Shown piece after piece: positions 35,926-44,787 of a stretch of DNA of 62,662 nt (the stretch's first letter is position 1; each line of letters begins with the position of its first letter). This stretch comes from an uncultured Bacteroidales bacterium (GTDB taxonomy: Bacteria > Bacteroidota > Bacteroidia > Bacteroidales > Muribaculaceae). The stretch is from contig CADAFP010000024.1 in NCBI GenBank assembly GCA_902787185.1, forward strand, positions 1 through 62,662. Reading direction: 5' to 3'. The translations under genes and the position numbers were made by a program. Below the pieces are notes generated by a model, which saw only the letters and a program-made list of their open reading frames with translations, ran no database searches and had not been told where the DNA came from.

Positions 35926-36765
35926 ATGATGAAGCGCATTGAGCGGTGGTGGCAACGTTGGGGCGATGCCGTCAGGTTCCTTGGATGGGGCCTGATGGTG
36001 GCGTTGGTATGCTTTTTGCTGTATAGGGTGGCGATGAACAACAATGCTACACATCTGGTGCCCTTGAGCGAGGGCGCGCGCGACAGCCTGATGACCGTCG
36101 GCGTGCCCCGCAGCATGAGCGACACGCTGCTGAACTATGGCGAAGCCTTCGCCGTACACTTTAACAGCACTTTGGGCATCGCCAACTGTGCCGCCTATGA
36201 GCTCGTTAACAACGAGCTAAACGGGACGGCAGAGCGAGCTGGAGAGTTCATGCAGGACCCTGATGTGAAGGGATGCCCGTCACCGCAGGACTATGCGGGC
36301 AGCGGCATGGACCGCGGGCATCTGGTGCCTGCCGGAGACCTGAAGTGGAACCCGCAAGCCATGCGCCAGTCGTTCCTGCTGACCAACGTGTGCCCGATGC
36401 ACAAGGCGCTGAACGAGGGCGGCTGGGCCAAACTGGAGGAGAAGGTGCGCGAATGGACGGCACGCGACAGCGCCCTGCTGGTGTTCACCGGGCCTGTCGT
36501 GAGCGAGGGAGACACGACGCTGGCCAGTGGGCGCGTGACCGTGCCGAGTGCCTACTACAAGGTCATCATGGCACCCTGTGTGAGACCGATGCGGGCCATC
36601 GCGTTCATCTACCCGAACGGGCACAGCGGAGGACGGCTGCGGCAGTATGCCGTGAGCATTGACGAGGTGGAACGCCGCACGGGGCTGGACTTCTTCCCTA
36701 CCCTGCCCCAAAAGGAACAACAGCGGCTGGAGAGCGTGGTCAACCTGGACACGTGGACGAATTAG
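35926..36765 (+). CDS. DNA/RNA non-specific endonuclease, copy 1 (NUC1 family)
   Basis: 279 residues. One N-terminal membrane segment (FLGWGLMVALVCFLLYRVAM, about residues 18-37) anchors or exports the enzyme. The catalytic domain shows the full DRGH motif (SGMDRGHLVPAGDLKWN, about residue 126), the metal-binding Asn in FLLTNVCPM (about 149) and the Glu in GWAKLEEKV. VFTGPVV and SAYYKVIM complete the beta-beta-alpha-metal fold. It would cut DNA and RNA in the periplasm or outside. First of three consecutive paralogues; copies 2 and 3 have S and T in place of the motif's Asp. Confidence 0.9.
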   Translation: MMKRIERWWQRWGDAVRFLGWGLMVALVCFLLYRVAMNNNATHLVPLSEGARDSLMTVGVPRSMSDTLLNYGEAFAVHFNSTLGIANCAAYELVNNELNGTAERAGEFMQDPDVKGCPSPQDYAGSGMDRGHLVPAGDLKWNPQAMRQSFLLTNVCPMHKALNEGGWAKLEEKVREWTARDSALLVFTGPVVSEGDTTLASGRVTVPSAYYKVIMAPCVRPMRAIAFIYPNGHSGGRLRQYAVSIDEVERRTGLDFFPTLPQKEQQRLESVVNLDTWTN

Positions 36766-36795
36766 GAGTTAGGAATTAGGAGTTAGGAGTTATTT
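36763..36795. repeat. short tandem repeat (GAATTAGGAGTTAG type)
   Basis: Alternating GAATTAGGA and GTTAGGA units directly at the end of endonuclease copy 1; similar to the tract at 18530. Confidence 0.65.
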
Positions 36796-36801
36796 GACTG
36801 A

Positions 36802-37749
36802 ATGATTATATTTTTGACAATGAGGAGAGTAGTGAAGATTTGGGTGCTGGTTGCAGCGATGGTGATGGGCGGTGCATTGCCGCCGCAGGTGATGGGCGAT
36901 AACAGCATTACCACCCAGTGGTCGGCTCAGGCTAAGTCCAAAAAGAAAAATAAGAAAAATAAGAAAAAGAAAAAACACGCCAAATCCGTCAAGCAGTCTG
37001 CCATTTCTCCACTGGTGAGTGTTCCCACCATCGGCAAGGCGACGGGCACTACCGTAAAGCCGCAGCAGAACACCAATGCGCTACTGGCGGTAAACATCCC
37101 TAAAGGGGTGTCGAACCAGGTCTTGAACTACCAGACCATCCGAGTGAACTTCAATCCGACATTACGGATTCCCAACTGTGTTGCTTATGAGTTGACGGCG
37201 ACGATGGTCGATATGGCCGACGCTCCAGGGCACGAGAACCGCAAGAACTACAACTATGCCCGTGACAACAGCGTCAAGACTTGCCCCGAGAACTGGGAAT
37301 ACCGTGGTAGCGGCTACAGCCGTGGCCACATGGCTCCCGCGATGGATATGCGTTGGGACAAGACGGCGATGACACAGTGCTTCTACATGACCAACATGTG
37401 CCCGCAGGACACCAAACTCAACAACGACCACTGGCGCGTGCTGGAAGAGAAGGTGCACCGCTGGGCCAAACGCGACAAGCGACTGATGGTCTTTACAGGT
37501 CCCATCATGGGCAAGAATCCCAAGATGATTGGCAAAGACAAACAGAATATCGCCGTTCCTGAGGCTTTCTTCAAGGTGCTGTATGCGCCCGACAAGGGGC
37601 GCTCCATCGCCTTCATCTATGAGAACAAGCCGTGTCCTGGCGGCATCAGCAAGCGTGCCGTCACTGTTGCCGAGGTCGAGCGCCGCACGGGCCTCACCTT
37701 TTCCAGCGCCATGCCCAAGCGCCAGTGTAAAATTGAGGACTGGGAATAA
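36802..37749 (+). CDS. DNA/RNA non-specific endonuclease, copy 2 (NUC1 family)
   Basis: 315 residues; ATG 36820 (MRRVVKIWVLVAAMVMG) is the more likely start and gives a signal-like segment. A strikingly basic stretch follows (KSKKKNKKNKKKKKHAKS, about residues 46-63), then a linker. The nuclease domain keeps SRGHMAPAMDMRWDK, FYMTNMCPQ and VLEEKVHRW, VFTGPIMG, so the His, Asn and Glu of the active site are present; the motif's first residue is Ser rather than Asp. The Lys-rich stretch could bind nucleic acid or an acidic surface. More similar to copy 3 than to copy 1. Confidence 0.88.
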   Translation: MIIFLTMRRVVKIWVLVAAMVMGGALPPQVMGDNSITTQWSAQAKSKKKNKKNKKKKKHAKSVKQSAISPLVSVPTIGKATGTTVKPQQNTNALLAVNIPKGVSNQVLNYQTIRVNFNPTLRIPNCVAYELTATMVDMADAPGHENRKNYNYARDNSVKTCPENWEYRGSGYSRGHMAPAMDMRWDKTAMTQCFYMTNMCPQDTKLNNDHWRVLEEKVHRWAKRDKRLMVFTGPIMGKNPKMIGKDKQNIAVPEAFFKVLYAPDKGRSIAFIYENKPCPGGISKRAVTVAEVERRTGLTFSSAMPKRQCKIEDWE

Positions 37750-37773
37750 ACTCCGCTTCGTTCTTAATTGAAC

Positions 37774-37804
37774 GTTGCAGATACCGAGTTTTTTAGTATC
37801 TTTG
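37774..37804 (+). promoter_or_regulatory. promoter of endonuclease copy 3
   Basis: GTTG (37774-37777), 19 bp, TATCTTTG (37797-37804), 22 bp before ATG 37827. It would also transcribe mnmE. Confidence 0.6.
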
Positions 37805-37826
37805 TCGGCGAGTAATACTGACAAAG

Positions 37827-38726
37827 ATGAAGAAGAAACAGAAAAAGAATCTATATTTTGCACTGCTGGCAGTGTTGCTGGCGTTGGCCGGGTATCAGAG
37901 TTACCAGAAGAATGGTTTCTACAAGAGTGCCTATAATGACGAGTTACCTGCTGAACAGACTACGACTCAACAGCAAGATGGTCAGGAGGGCAAGGAATAC
38001 CAATCCACAGGCGACCAGTCGCTGCTTGACGTTAAACTGCCCGAGCGGCTTGACAATGAGACGGTGCACTACAAGGCTATCACGGTATATTTCAACAAGT
38101 ATTACCGTGTGCCCAACTGTGTGGCCTATGAGCTGACCAGCACCATGACGGCCATGGCCGACTCGCGTGACGCCGAAAACCGCGCCGACTACAAGTTTGA
38201 ACGCGACCACAACGTGAAGGGTTGCCCCGACTGGTGGGACTACAAAGACAGCGGCTACACGCGCGGACACATGGCTCCGGCAATGGATATGCGCTGGAAC
38301 AAGACCGCCATGGAGCAGTGCTTCCTGATGACGAACATCTGTCCCCAGCTCGACGAGATGAATGACGGCGAGTGGCGCCACGTCGAGGAGGCGGTGCACA
38401 AGTGGTCGAGAACCGCCAAGAGGCTGATCGTGTTCACAGGTCCCATCTTGACCAACGACATGGAACGCATCGGCAAGCATAACGACATTGCCGTGCCAAA
38501 GAGTTTCTTCAAGGTCGTGTATTCTCCCGAACAAAACCGCGCCATCGCCTTTGTGATGGAGAACAAGAAGATGCCCAACAGCTGGACCAACTATGCCACC
38601 ACCATCGACAAGGTGGAGGCGCTGACGGGCTATGACTTCCTCACCTCACTCGAGGACAAGGTAGAGGACGTCATCGAGAGTAAAGAGAACATCAAGAACT
38701 GGCCCGCATACTATCCCCGCCGATGA
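37827..38726 (+). CDS. DNA/RNA non-specific endonuclease, copy 3 (NUC1 family)
   Basis: 299 residues. After MKKKQKKN comes a membrane/signal segment (LYFALLAVLLALAGYQSY). Catalytic region: TRGHMAPAMDMRWNK, FLMTNICPQ, HVEEAVHKW, VFTGPILT, FFKVVYSPE. Active-site His, Asn and Glu are kept; Thr replaces the motif's Asp. The stop codon overlaps the mnmE start (ATGA, 38723-38726), so mnmE is translationally coupled to this nuclease. It has its own promoter at 37774-37804. Confidence 0.9.
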   Translation: MKKKQKKNLYFALLAVLLALAGYQSYQKNGFYKSAYNDELPAEQTTTQQQDGQEGKEYQSTGDQSLLDVKLPERLDNETVHYKAITVYFNKYYRVPNCVAYELTSTMTAMADSRDAENRADYKFERDHNVKGCPDWWDYKDSGYTRGHMAPAMDMRWNKTAMEQCFLMTNICPQLDEMNDGEWRHVEEAVHKWSRTAKRLIVFTGPILTNDMERIGKHNDIAVPKSFFKVVYSPEQNRAIAFVMENKKMPNSWTNYATTIDKVEALTGYDFLTSLEDKVEDVIESKENIKNWPAYYPRR

Positions 38727-40189
38727 GCAGCATTGAGTTGACAGGCTATCAGGGCGACACCATCTGTGCCGTTTCGACCCCGCCGGGCCGTGGCGGCATC
38801 GCCGTTATCCGCGTGAGCGGCTCTGAGGCGCTCGAAATCGTGCAACGCCGCTGGCAGGGCAAACCGCTGGCCGAGATGGCGACACACACCGTGCATTTTG
38901 GGAATCTGACGGATAGCGCGGGCGACGTGCTGGATCAGGCAGTGCTGACGGTCTTCAAAGCTCCCAACTCGTTCACAGGTGAGGATGTGGTGGAACTGGC
39001 TTGTCACGGTTCGACATGGATTCAACAACAGGTTGTCCAGGCACTGATTGATGCGGGGTGCCGCCATGCCACGGCGGGCGAGTTCACACGCCGCGCCTTT
39101 GCCAACGGACGCATGGACCTGTCGCAGGCCGAAGCTGTCGCCGACGTCATCGAGGCGCAGTCACGAGCCGCCCACCATGTGGCGATGAGCCAGATGCGAG
39201 GGCGTTACAGCGACGAATTGAAGGGGCTGCGCGAGAAATTGCTGCATTTTGTGGCCCTCATTGAATTGGAACTGGACTTCAGCGAAGAGGATGTGACCTT
39301 TGCCGACCGTGGCGAGGTGACCGCACTGGCACGAGATATCCATGCCCTCATCAGCCGCCTCGCCGACAGCTACCGTGACGGCAACGCCATCCGCAACGGT
39401 ATGCCTGTCGCCATCGTGGGACAGACCAATGCGGGAAAATCCACCCTGTTGAACGCCCTGCTGCGCGACGACCGCGCTCTGGTGAGCGACATCCACGGCA
39501 CCACACGCGACACCATCGAGGACACCGTGGTCATGGGAGGCACACTGTTCCGCTTCATCGACACGGCAGGCATCCGCCAGTCGAGCGACACCGTCGAACA
39601 GATGGGCATCGAGCGCTCCTGGCAAGCGCTGGACAAGGCCACCATCGTGCTGTGGGTCATCGACAGCACCCGCCCTGACGACATCGCCACAATGGCACAC
39701 GACATCGTGTCCCGCTGCGAGGGGAAACGCCTCATCGCCGTGCTCAACAAGACCGACCTTGGCGACGCACAGGATGCAGAGAACCAACTGAACAAAATCC
39801 TGTCCACATTGCGGCCACATCAAGGCGAGGACCTACAGCCGCAAAATCCTAGCGGGGAATTGCCGCAAGTTACCGCTATCAGTGCCAAGCGCGAATCTGA
39901 CATCGAGGCGCTGCGCGACCTCATCGTCCGCACCGCTACCCTACCCGACGTGGACAGTGACGCCGTCATCGTCACCAACGCACGCCACTACCAGGCGCTG
40001 ACCCGCGCCCGCGACGCCATCGCCCGCGCCATCGACGGCCTCACCAACGGCCTCACCAACGGCCTGAGCGGCGACCTCCTCGACCAGGACATCCGCGAAT
40101 GCCTCCACTGGCTCGGTGAAATCACCGGCGAAATCACCACCGACAACATCCTCGGCGAAATCTTCGCCCACTTCTGCGTGGGCAAATAA
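38723..40189 (+). CDS. mnmE: tRNA modification GTPase MnmE
   Basis: 488 residues. MnmE with MnmG modifies the wobble uridine of certain tRNAs. The N-terminal formyl-THF-binding domain (DTICAVSTPPGRGGIAVIRVSG, FTGEDVVELACHGS) is followed by a helical domain and an inserted G domain: G1 GQTNAGKSTLLN (about residues 233-244), G3 DTAG, G4 NKTD, G5-like SAK. The C-terminus ends FCVGK, where the Cys is the family's catalytic residue. An odd short duplication GLTNGLTNGL lies near residue 448. It starts inside the stop codon of endonuclease copy 3. Confidence 0.96.
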   Translation: MSSIELTGYQGDTICAVSTPPGRGGIAVIRVSGSEALEIVQRRWQGKPLAEMATHTVHFGNLTDSAGDVLDQAVLTVFKAPNSFTGEDVVELACHGSTWIQQQVVQALIDAGCRHATAGEFTRRAFANGRMDLSQAEAVADVIEAQSRAAHHVAMSQMRGRYSDELKGLREKLLHFVALIELELDFSEEDVTFADRGEVTALARDIHALISRLADSYRDGNAIRNGMPVAIVGQTNAGKSTLLNALLRDDRALVSDIHGTTRDTIEDTVVMGGTLFRFIDTAGIRQSSDTVEQMGIERSWQALDKATIVLWVIDSTRPDDIATMAHDIVSRCEGKRLIAVLNKTDLGDAQDAENQLNKILSTLRPHQGEDLQPQNPSGELPQVTAISAKRESDIEALRDLIVRTATLPDVDSDAVIVTNARHYQALTRARDAIARAIDGLTNGLTNGLSGDLLDQDIRECLHWLGEITGEITTDNILGEIFAHFCVGK

Positions 40190-40329
40190 ATATATATTTA
40201 CATATTGTACATATATTTAACTTATTTACTAATCCACCAAGATAGTGACTCTCATAATGCATAGGTTAATTAAGCATTATGAAATGAATATAGCAACCAA
40301 TAAGATTCTTCGCAAAGAGGAGTTAAATA
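40190..40329. other. AT-rich intergenic region at the left edge of the AT-rich island
   Basis: Starts with TA-rich sequence after mnmE. A 41-codon frame from ATG 40258 (MHRLIKHYEMNIATNKIL) overlaps the start of the 54-residue frame below in a different frame; either could be a remnant. Confidence 0.4.
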
Positions 40330-40494
40330 ATGAAAAACCGAAAGACAACTCTAGATTTTGCAAAAATCTTATATTTTAGCACGCTATCTTCAGATTTTGA
40401 CAAAAGAACTCAAACTAGGCTTTTCGATATTATTCTCAGATATGCGCATTATACAATCAATACTGATGTCGTCAAGTATTGTAAACATCTCTGA
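40330..40494 (+). CDS. 54-residue small ORF, unknown
   Basis: ATG 40330 is preceded by AAGAGGAG at a good distance and encodes MKNRKTTLDFAKILYF, then SSDFDKRTQTRLFDIILRYAH and a Cys-containing end, closing 4 bp before the convergent GHKL-nuclease gene. No membrane or signal segment. It may be a real small protein of the island or the tail of a degenerate gene, because a second frame upstream looks equally coding. Confidence 0.35.
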   Translation: MKNRKTTLDFAKILYFSTLSSDFDKRTQTRLFDIILRYAHYTINTDVVKYCKHL

Positions 40495-40498
40495 TTAT

Positions 40499-42682
40499 TT
40501 ACGAACATTCATCATCTTCCCCACTTGATCTGTTTTCAGGTAAAGCATCTTCCATGAGACGATCGATGAATGCTTTGTTCCTTAATGAAGCACGCTCTCG
40601 TAGCACAGAAAATTTAAGAACCTCCATATATAAAGTACCATCAATGCCTGCCCCACTATCATCCGGTATCGTTTTCTTTGGCCTAAAAAGATAATCAAGA
40701 TTAGGTGCAGTTTGAAAATCACCATCAACTGCTCGCACATCACGTTTTTCCATGCTTTCACCTATAAGATAACCATAGAAAGTAATAAACCTAAATTGAG
40801 GTTTTGTGAAGTTCCTGAGGAAATAGGCATACTTTGTTATCTGGGTAATGCAGTCAGCGACATTTACCTTTGGATTTTTAAACTCTATAATTACACATTT
40901 ACCCTCTGCAGGAAATAGTAATACATCAGTTCGCATATCTGCTCTCTTCTCTCCTAACGAATTTAGATAGCGCTCTTCCTCCTCGTCAATGATATCTTTG
41001 AAGATACGTTCACCATCCAATTTCAATTGCGATAGTTTGCTTTCTGAAGAACCCGTAAAATACATATATTCTTCATTTATAAGCCACATGTCGCTTGAAA
41101 GAGGATTATCACTATGCTGCTTAAATATGAGATTATGAAGCAATTTCTCGTCCTGATTTCTTTTATCATCTTGACAATCTGCAAGACGATCCAGTATTTT
41201 ACCCATTAGTTCGATTACCATCTTGCGTCGAGCAACATATTTAGACAATGTTGCGCGATTCTGAACGGGCAACGATTCAACTAAATTATCAACAATATTA
41301 GAGAGTTGATCTTGATAATCATCAGTTGCCGGATTCAACTCATTTAACTTCTGTATGCTCTTCTCGTAGGCAGCACTTTGTTTCGCCATTACCTTTGCAT
41401 CATAGGTATATGCTTTTTTGAACACATCATCAATGGAATCACTCAATGATACCTCTAATAATGCATCTTCGGAAAGCAGATAATCTTTCTTCAACTGCTC
41501 AAGCCTTTCCTGAAACTCTTCATTCTGAGATAATATTTCAGAATAGATCTCGCTTGCTTTTGCATTCACTCCATCCTGGATATCATTAAGCACAATCTGA
41601 TGCTCAATATATCCTTGAGCTTTGGCTACTTTTTTGAATTCTGTCTTATCTAATATCTCAATATTGCCACGCTCATCTCCTTCCAAATCATCAAAATAAT
41701 CACTTGAAAGCAGGAATAAATACCTGTAATTATCTAATTCTGCATTAGGATCTATACATGTTAATTTTATCTTGGCATTATCGCAAATCTCTCCTTTACT
41801 AGCGATTTTTATCTCACTTGTTTGGAGCATATCTGCATTAATCTTATAGGGAAGTATCTTGATTGCTATATTCGTATCCTCTACCTTTTGGATTCTTTTC
41901 ATGTCATCTGATATCTTACAAAGAGGCACTGATATCAAAACATCAGTGCAAGTTGGATCTGGAATGTCATCAACTAGAATTGTATCACGATCTTTTACTT
42001 CACCACCAATCATATAAATAATGCTTATCAAAGGTAATGAATCCTTTCCATTACAAAAAGAAAGTAAATAGTGATTTATGAGTTCTTTCTTTATGTCGTC
42101 TGAACCTAATTTGGCATACTCTTTTGCATCACGTTCATTAGTGGGCAAATACATCTTGAGGGTAGTCTTAATCTCCTCATCACCTTCTACCACAGTTGGC
42201 TCTTCTATTTTATAGATAATTGTATTCTTATCTATGAATGGCCTTGTTCCGGAAATAACGAATCCTCGCTTCATCAATATGTCTCCTTCCTTATAGATAC
42301 TATCATATTGGGATAACTGAAAAGCGTGAATCATTTGAATTCGGCCAGAGCCTCTATTATTATAACCTTTGGTATCATCTTTAAAGACAACAAGTCGCTT
42401 GTAGTTATCTTCATCAAATCCTATACCATTGTCTTCGATGGTTAAGCTCGACAAATCTAAACTATTATCATCGGTCGATGAATTATAACTAAGTATGATA
42501 TTGATATAAGGAGAAAAATCATCTCCTCTTTTTATCCGCATCTTGATCGACTCTAGACTATTTGTGAAACCCTCAAAGAGTGGTTGCAGAATATTAGCAG
42601 ATTTTTTAATGCTTTTTAAGATGCCCGACCATTTCAAGTCATTGTACTTTTCGAACTTTGTTACATCATCAAATTTTATCAT
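40499..42682 (-). CDS. GHKL (Hsp90-like) ATPase fused to a PD-(D/E)XK nuclease domain, putative defence effector
   Basis: 727 residues. The ATPase N box is E37-GFT-N41, G1 is ED84-NG86-IG88-F, and a glycine lid NNRGSGRIQM follows (about residues 108-117), as in Hsp90, MutL and MORC proteins. A transducer-like region (to about 330) and a long coiled-coil (about 360-520) lead to a C-terminal domain with RTD586-VLLFP and VIIE600-F-K602-NPK, then a helix (ITQITKYAYFL): the D...EXK pattern of restriction-like nucleases. Such ATP-gated nucleases occur in phage defence. Last gene of a three-gene operon, 12 bp after the DUF3307 gene. AT-rich unlike mnmE. The match to a named defence system is open. 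Confidence 0.8.
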   Translation of the reverse strand: MIKFDDVTKFEKYNDLKWSGILKSIKKSANILQPLFEGFTNSLESIKMRIKRGDDFSPYINIILSYNSSTDDNSLDLSSLTIEDNGIGFDEDNYKRLVVFKDDTKGYNNRGSGRIQMIHAFQLSQYDSIYKEGDILMKRGFVISGTRPFIDKNTIIYKIEEPTVVEGDEEIKTTLKMYLPTNERDAKEYAKLGSDDIKKELINHYLLSFCNGKDSLPLISIIYMIGGEVKDRDTILVDDIPDPTCTDVLISVPLCKISDDMKRIQKVEDTNIAIKILPYKINADMLQTSEIKIASKGEICDNAKIKLTCIDPNAELDNYRYLFLLSSDYFDDLEGDERGNIEILDKTEFKKVAKAQGYIEHQIVLNDIQDGVNAKASEIYSEILSQNEEFQERLEQLKKDYLLSEDALLEVSLSDSIDDVFKKAYTYDAKVMAKQSAAYEKSIQKLNELNPATDDYQDQLSNIVDNLVESLPVQNRATLSKYVARRKMVIELMGKILDRLADCQDDKRNQDEKLLHNLIFKQHSDNPLSSDMWLINEEYMYFTGSSESKLSQLKLDGERIFKDIIDEEEERYLNSLGEKRADMRTDVLLFPAEGKCVIIEFKNPKVNVADCITQITKYAYFLRNFTKPQFRFITFYGYLIGESMEKRDVRAVDGDFQTAPNLDYLFRPKKTIPDDSGAGIDGTLYMEVLKFSVLRERASLRNKAFIDRLMEDALPENRSSGEDDECS

Positions 42683-42694
42683 TGATTTCCTCTT

Positions 42695-43465
42695 TTAAAA
42701 TTTCACAACAATTATACCCAGAAAAAAAGCTATTGCCAACGATACCAAAGAACCCGCCAAGACATACTCAGACTTCTCACTCTCAGAGTTTGCTTGGCTA
42801 AATCGCAAAATAGACTTTGCAGTAAGCAAGAAGCCTATTGCTTCGTATTGAGATAGAATAACAAACAAGAGAATCAATACACGCTCTATATTCCCTATCA
42901 GCGCGCCTGAATGAAAGTTTCCATGATCTTCTTTTACGACCTTTACCTTACATGCTTTAAGAACTAGTAATACTAGAATATTGGCAGGTTTCAAAACCAA
43001 AGCCATAGCTAATATCGTCTTTATCCATAGTGGATGCTGCAAGTATAAAGACGTCACCCAGTTAAACTGACTCCAATCATTACCAACCTGGAACCAAAGG
43101 TTCACAATGCTAACAATAATACCTATATGAAGCAACTGGTCAACTACAAATAACGGTAAATCATATTTTGCATTTTTCCCATCAGTTACATTAAGTGTGG
43201 TAATATTTACAAGATTGTATTTAACCTGCAAATAAGATTTCATGCTGTCGATTGCAAAATGAGATATTATCAACAAAAGAATTATCCACCAAGCGGCACA
43301 ATCCATAACAGCAAAACAGGAAAGAATTCCAATAATTATAGCATGGACAATCATTCCCCACCCACTCCAATTATTCTTCACTTTGCTCCTACACATGCAG
43401 CTATTCTGCAAATAGAAGTCGCCTACAAAATGAGCCACCAATAAGTTTATTATCATATCTATCAT
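42695..43465 (-). CDS. DUF3307 family membrane protein
   Basis: 256 residues with about seven membrane segments. The beginning LLVAHFVGDFYLQ and the segment IISHFAIDSMK with its acidic and His residues are the DUF3307 signature (AHxxxDFxxQ and SHxxxD). A soluble loop (LVNITTLNVTDGKNAKYDLP) and VDQLLHIGIIV follow; the second half is polytopic. Function of the family is unknown. It overlaps the SatD-like gene by 4 bp (ATGA) and precedes the ATPase-nuclease gene by 12 bp. Confidence 0.82.
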   Translation of the reverse strand: MIDMIINLLVAHFVGDFYLQNSCMCRSKVKNNWSGWGMIVHAIIIGILSCFAVMDCAAWWIILLLIISHFAIDSMKSYLQVKYNLVNITTLNVTDGKNAKYDLPLFVVDQLLHIGIIVSIVNLWFQVGNDWSQFNWVTSLYLQHPLWIKTILAMALVLKPANILVLLVLKACKVKVVKEDHGNFHSGALIGNIERVLILLFVILSQYEAIGFLLTAKSILRFSQANSESEKSEYVLAGSLVSLAIAFFLGIIVVKF

Positions 43466-44112
43466 AATTCTCTCACGATTTCTTTATAATACTCTATAAC
43501 CTGTTCAATAGAACTCCAACAGAGCGCATTAAGATTCTGATTAACCCCCGATGGGGTAATACCCATGTTCTTTGCAATTATATTCGCATCCTTATAGAGG
43601 ATTTTCTCATAAAGTGTGCGACATCTACGAGCTGTAGTATTATTTACTAAGTCATTGATTAGCGAAAACATGATTCTCAAAATTTGTTCTTGCTTTCCAT
43701 CAGCCATGGAGATAGTAAACGAATACTTCGATCTACCCACAAGGCTATCTAGAGCTCTTCCAGATCGATAAATGGCATCACCATCCATCATATCGCGTTC
43801 TCTGCTTACAGTCTTCATATCACCTAAGCCAATTGCAATCCTAAGGCCATATTTGCTAAAACTATCTGTAGCATCACTCTTTGGTATAAATGACTTTACC
43901 CCTGTTTTCAGTACAAGTGCTACTTCAAGGGCATTCTCTGGCGATCTCAGAATGCATTCTATTGTGTCACCTCTTACAATTCGTCCCCAAAAGCCCATAT
44001 ATCTATCTTCAAGAAGAGCTAGGCACTTCTTGATATGCTCGTTAAGTCCTATCATAGACTCTATTGATAATGAAGTAGAAGAAACTACATCTGCTGATAT
44101 TGTTGCGTACAT
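43462..44112 (-). CDS. SatD-family protein: cyclase-like N-terminal fold plus C-terminal HTH
   Basis: 216 residues. The N-terminal region resembles nucleotide cyclase/GGDEF-type folds: ISADVVSSTSLS has the first-strand Asp position of class III cyclases, GRIVRGDTIECIL the second metal site region, LRIAIGLGD and DGDAIYRSGRALDSL the later conserved blocks. The C-terminus (AKNMGITPSGVNQNLNALCW) is a helix-turn-helix. SatD proteins commonly lie next to DUF3307 genes and are named after streptococcal acid tolerance; molecular function is unknown. Here it starts the operon and probably regulates it through the palindromes at 44142-44190. Catalytic cyclase activity is only an inference. Confidence 0.78.
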   Translation of the reverse strand: MYATISADVVSSTSLSIESMIGLNEHIKKCLALLEDRYMGFWGRIVRGDTIECILRSPENALEVALVLKTGVKSFIPKSDATDSFSKYGLRIAIGLGDMKTVSRERDMMDGDAIYRSGRALDSLVGRSKYSFTISMADGKQEQILRIMFSLINDLVNNTTARRCRTLYEKILYKDANIIAKNMGITPSGVNQNLNALCWSSIEQVIEYYKEIVREL

Positions 44113-44141
44113 ATTCTTATAAGTATTATTTCAAATGTTAA

Positions 44142-44190
44142 AACAAGTGCTAGAACTTGTTTTTTGACAATACAAGTTCCAGAGCTTGTA
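44142..44190. promoter_or_regulatory. two tandem palindromic operator-like sites
   Basis: Site 1 AACAAGTGCTAGAACTTGTT (44142-44161) is self-complementary at 18 of 20 positions. Site 2 TACAAGTTCCAGAGCTTGTA (44171-44190) is self-complementary at 16 of 20. They share ACAAG-N8-CTTGT and lie 29 bp centre to centre, 30-78 bp upstream of the SatD-like gene. Likely binding sites for its HTH domain (autoregulation). A TAACATTTG sequence on the minus strand near 44132 may be a weak -7 element. Confidence 0.6.
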
Positions 44191-44787
44191 ATTAGGCTTA
44201 GAGCCAATGTTGCTAATAGGGCCATACATCGCCTTATTGCAGTGGATTAACTTGATATTTTGATTTGCAAATATACTGAATAAATCCGACAAACAAGAAG
44301 AAATTGAGAAATACTATTGATTTGAGGCCATGTTTTTGATTACCGTCATTAATTTATTGAATAAACAATTGAAGGCAAAACTGACATCACAAAAATGAAA
44401 AAAACCATCTTATAAGATGTTCTTGACGGCAGTTGGACAATATGCTTATATGCGAGGTTACGGTGTAATGATTGTTCTGATAGGTTACCTAAAAGACTAA
44501 TATTAGAATAAATCATGACTCAACTGCTTTTTCTATTCTATTATGTTATATACGAACTACAACTGATTCACCAAATGTACATTCTGTTGTATCTACCGAC
44601 CGTTAAACTAAGTCAAAAGTGTTAAAATGAAGGGCGTTGAAATAAGTACTTTAAAGCTCTACCATATTTCTACCGTTTGGTAAATAAATAGCTAATAATC
44701 AATAAATTACATCTTCTATATCGGAAAAATATATCCCACATGTGGGAGAATGCCACAAAAAAGGAACCGACAAAAGAGAAAAAGACA
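44191..44787. other. AT-rich intergenic region, no gene seen
   Basis: No credible coding frame on either strand. A perfect 12-bp palindrome CCCACATGTGGG lies at 44735-44746 and contains the upstream ATG (44740) of the following gene. No tRNA, integrase or attachment site is visible. Confidence 0.5.

Noticed and set aside
44191-44787. Integrase, tRNA or attachment site near the AT-rich island
   Set aside because: No tRNA fold, recombinase frame or matching direct repeat could be found by eye.
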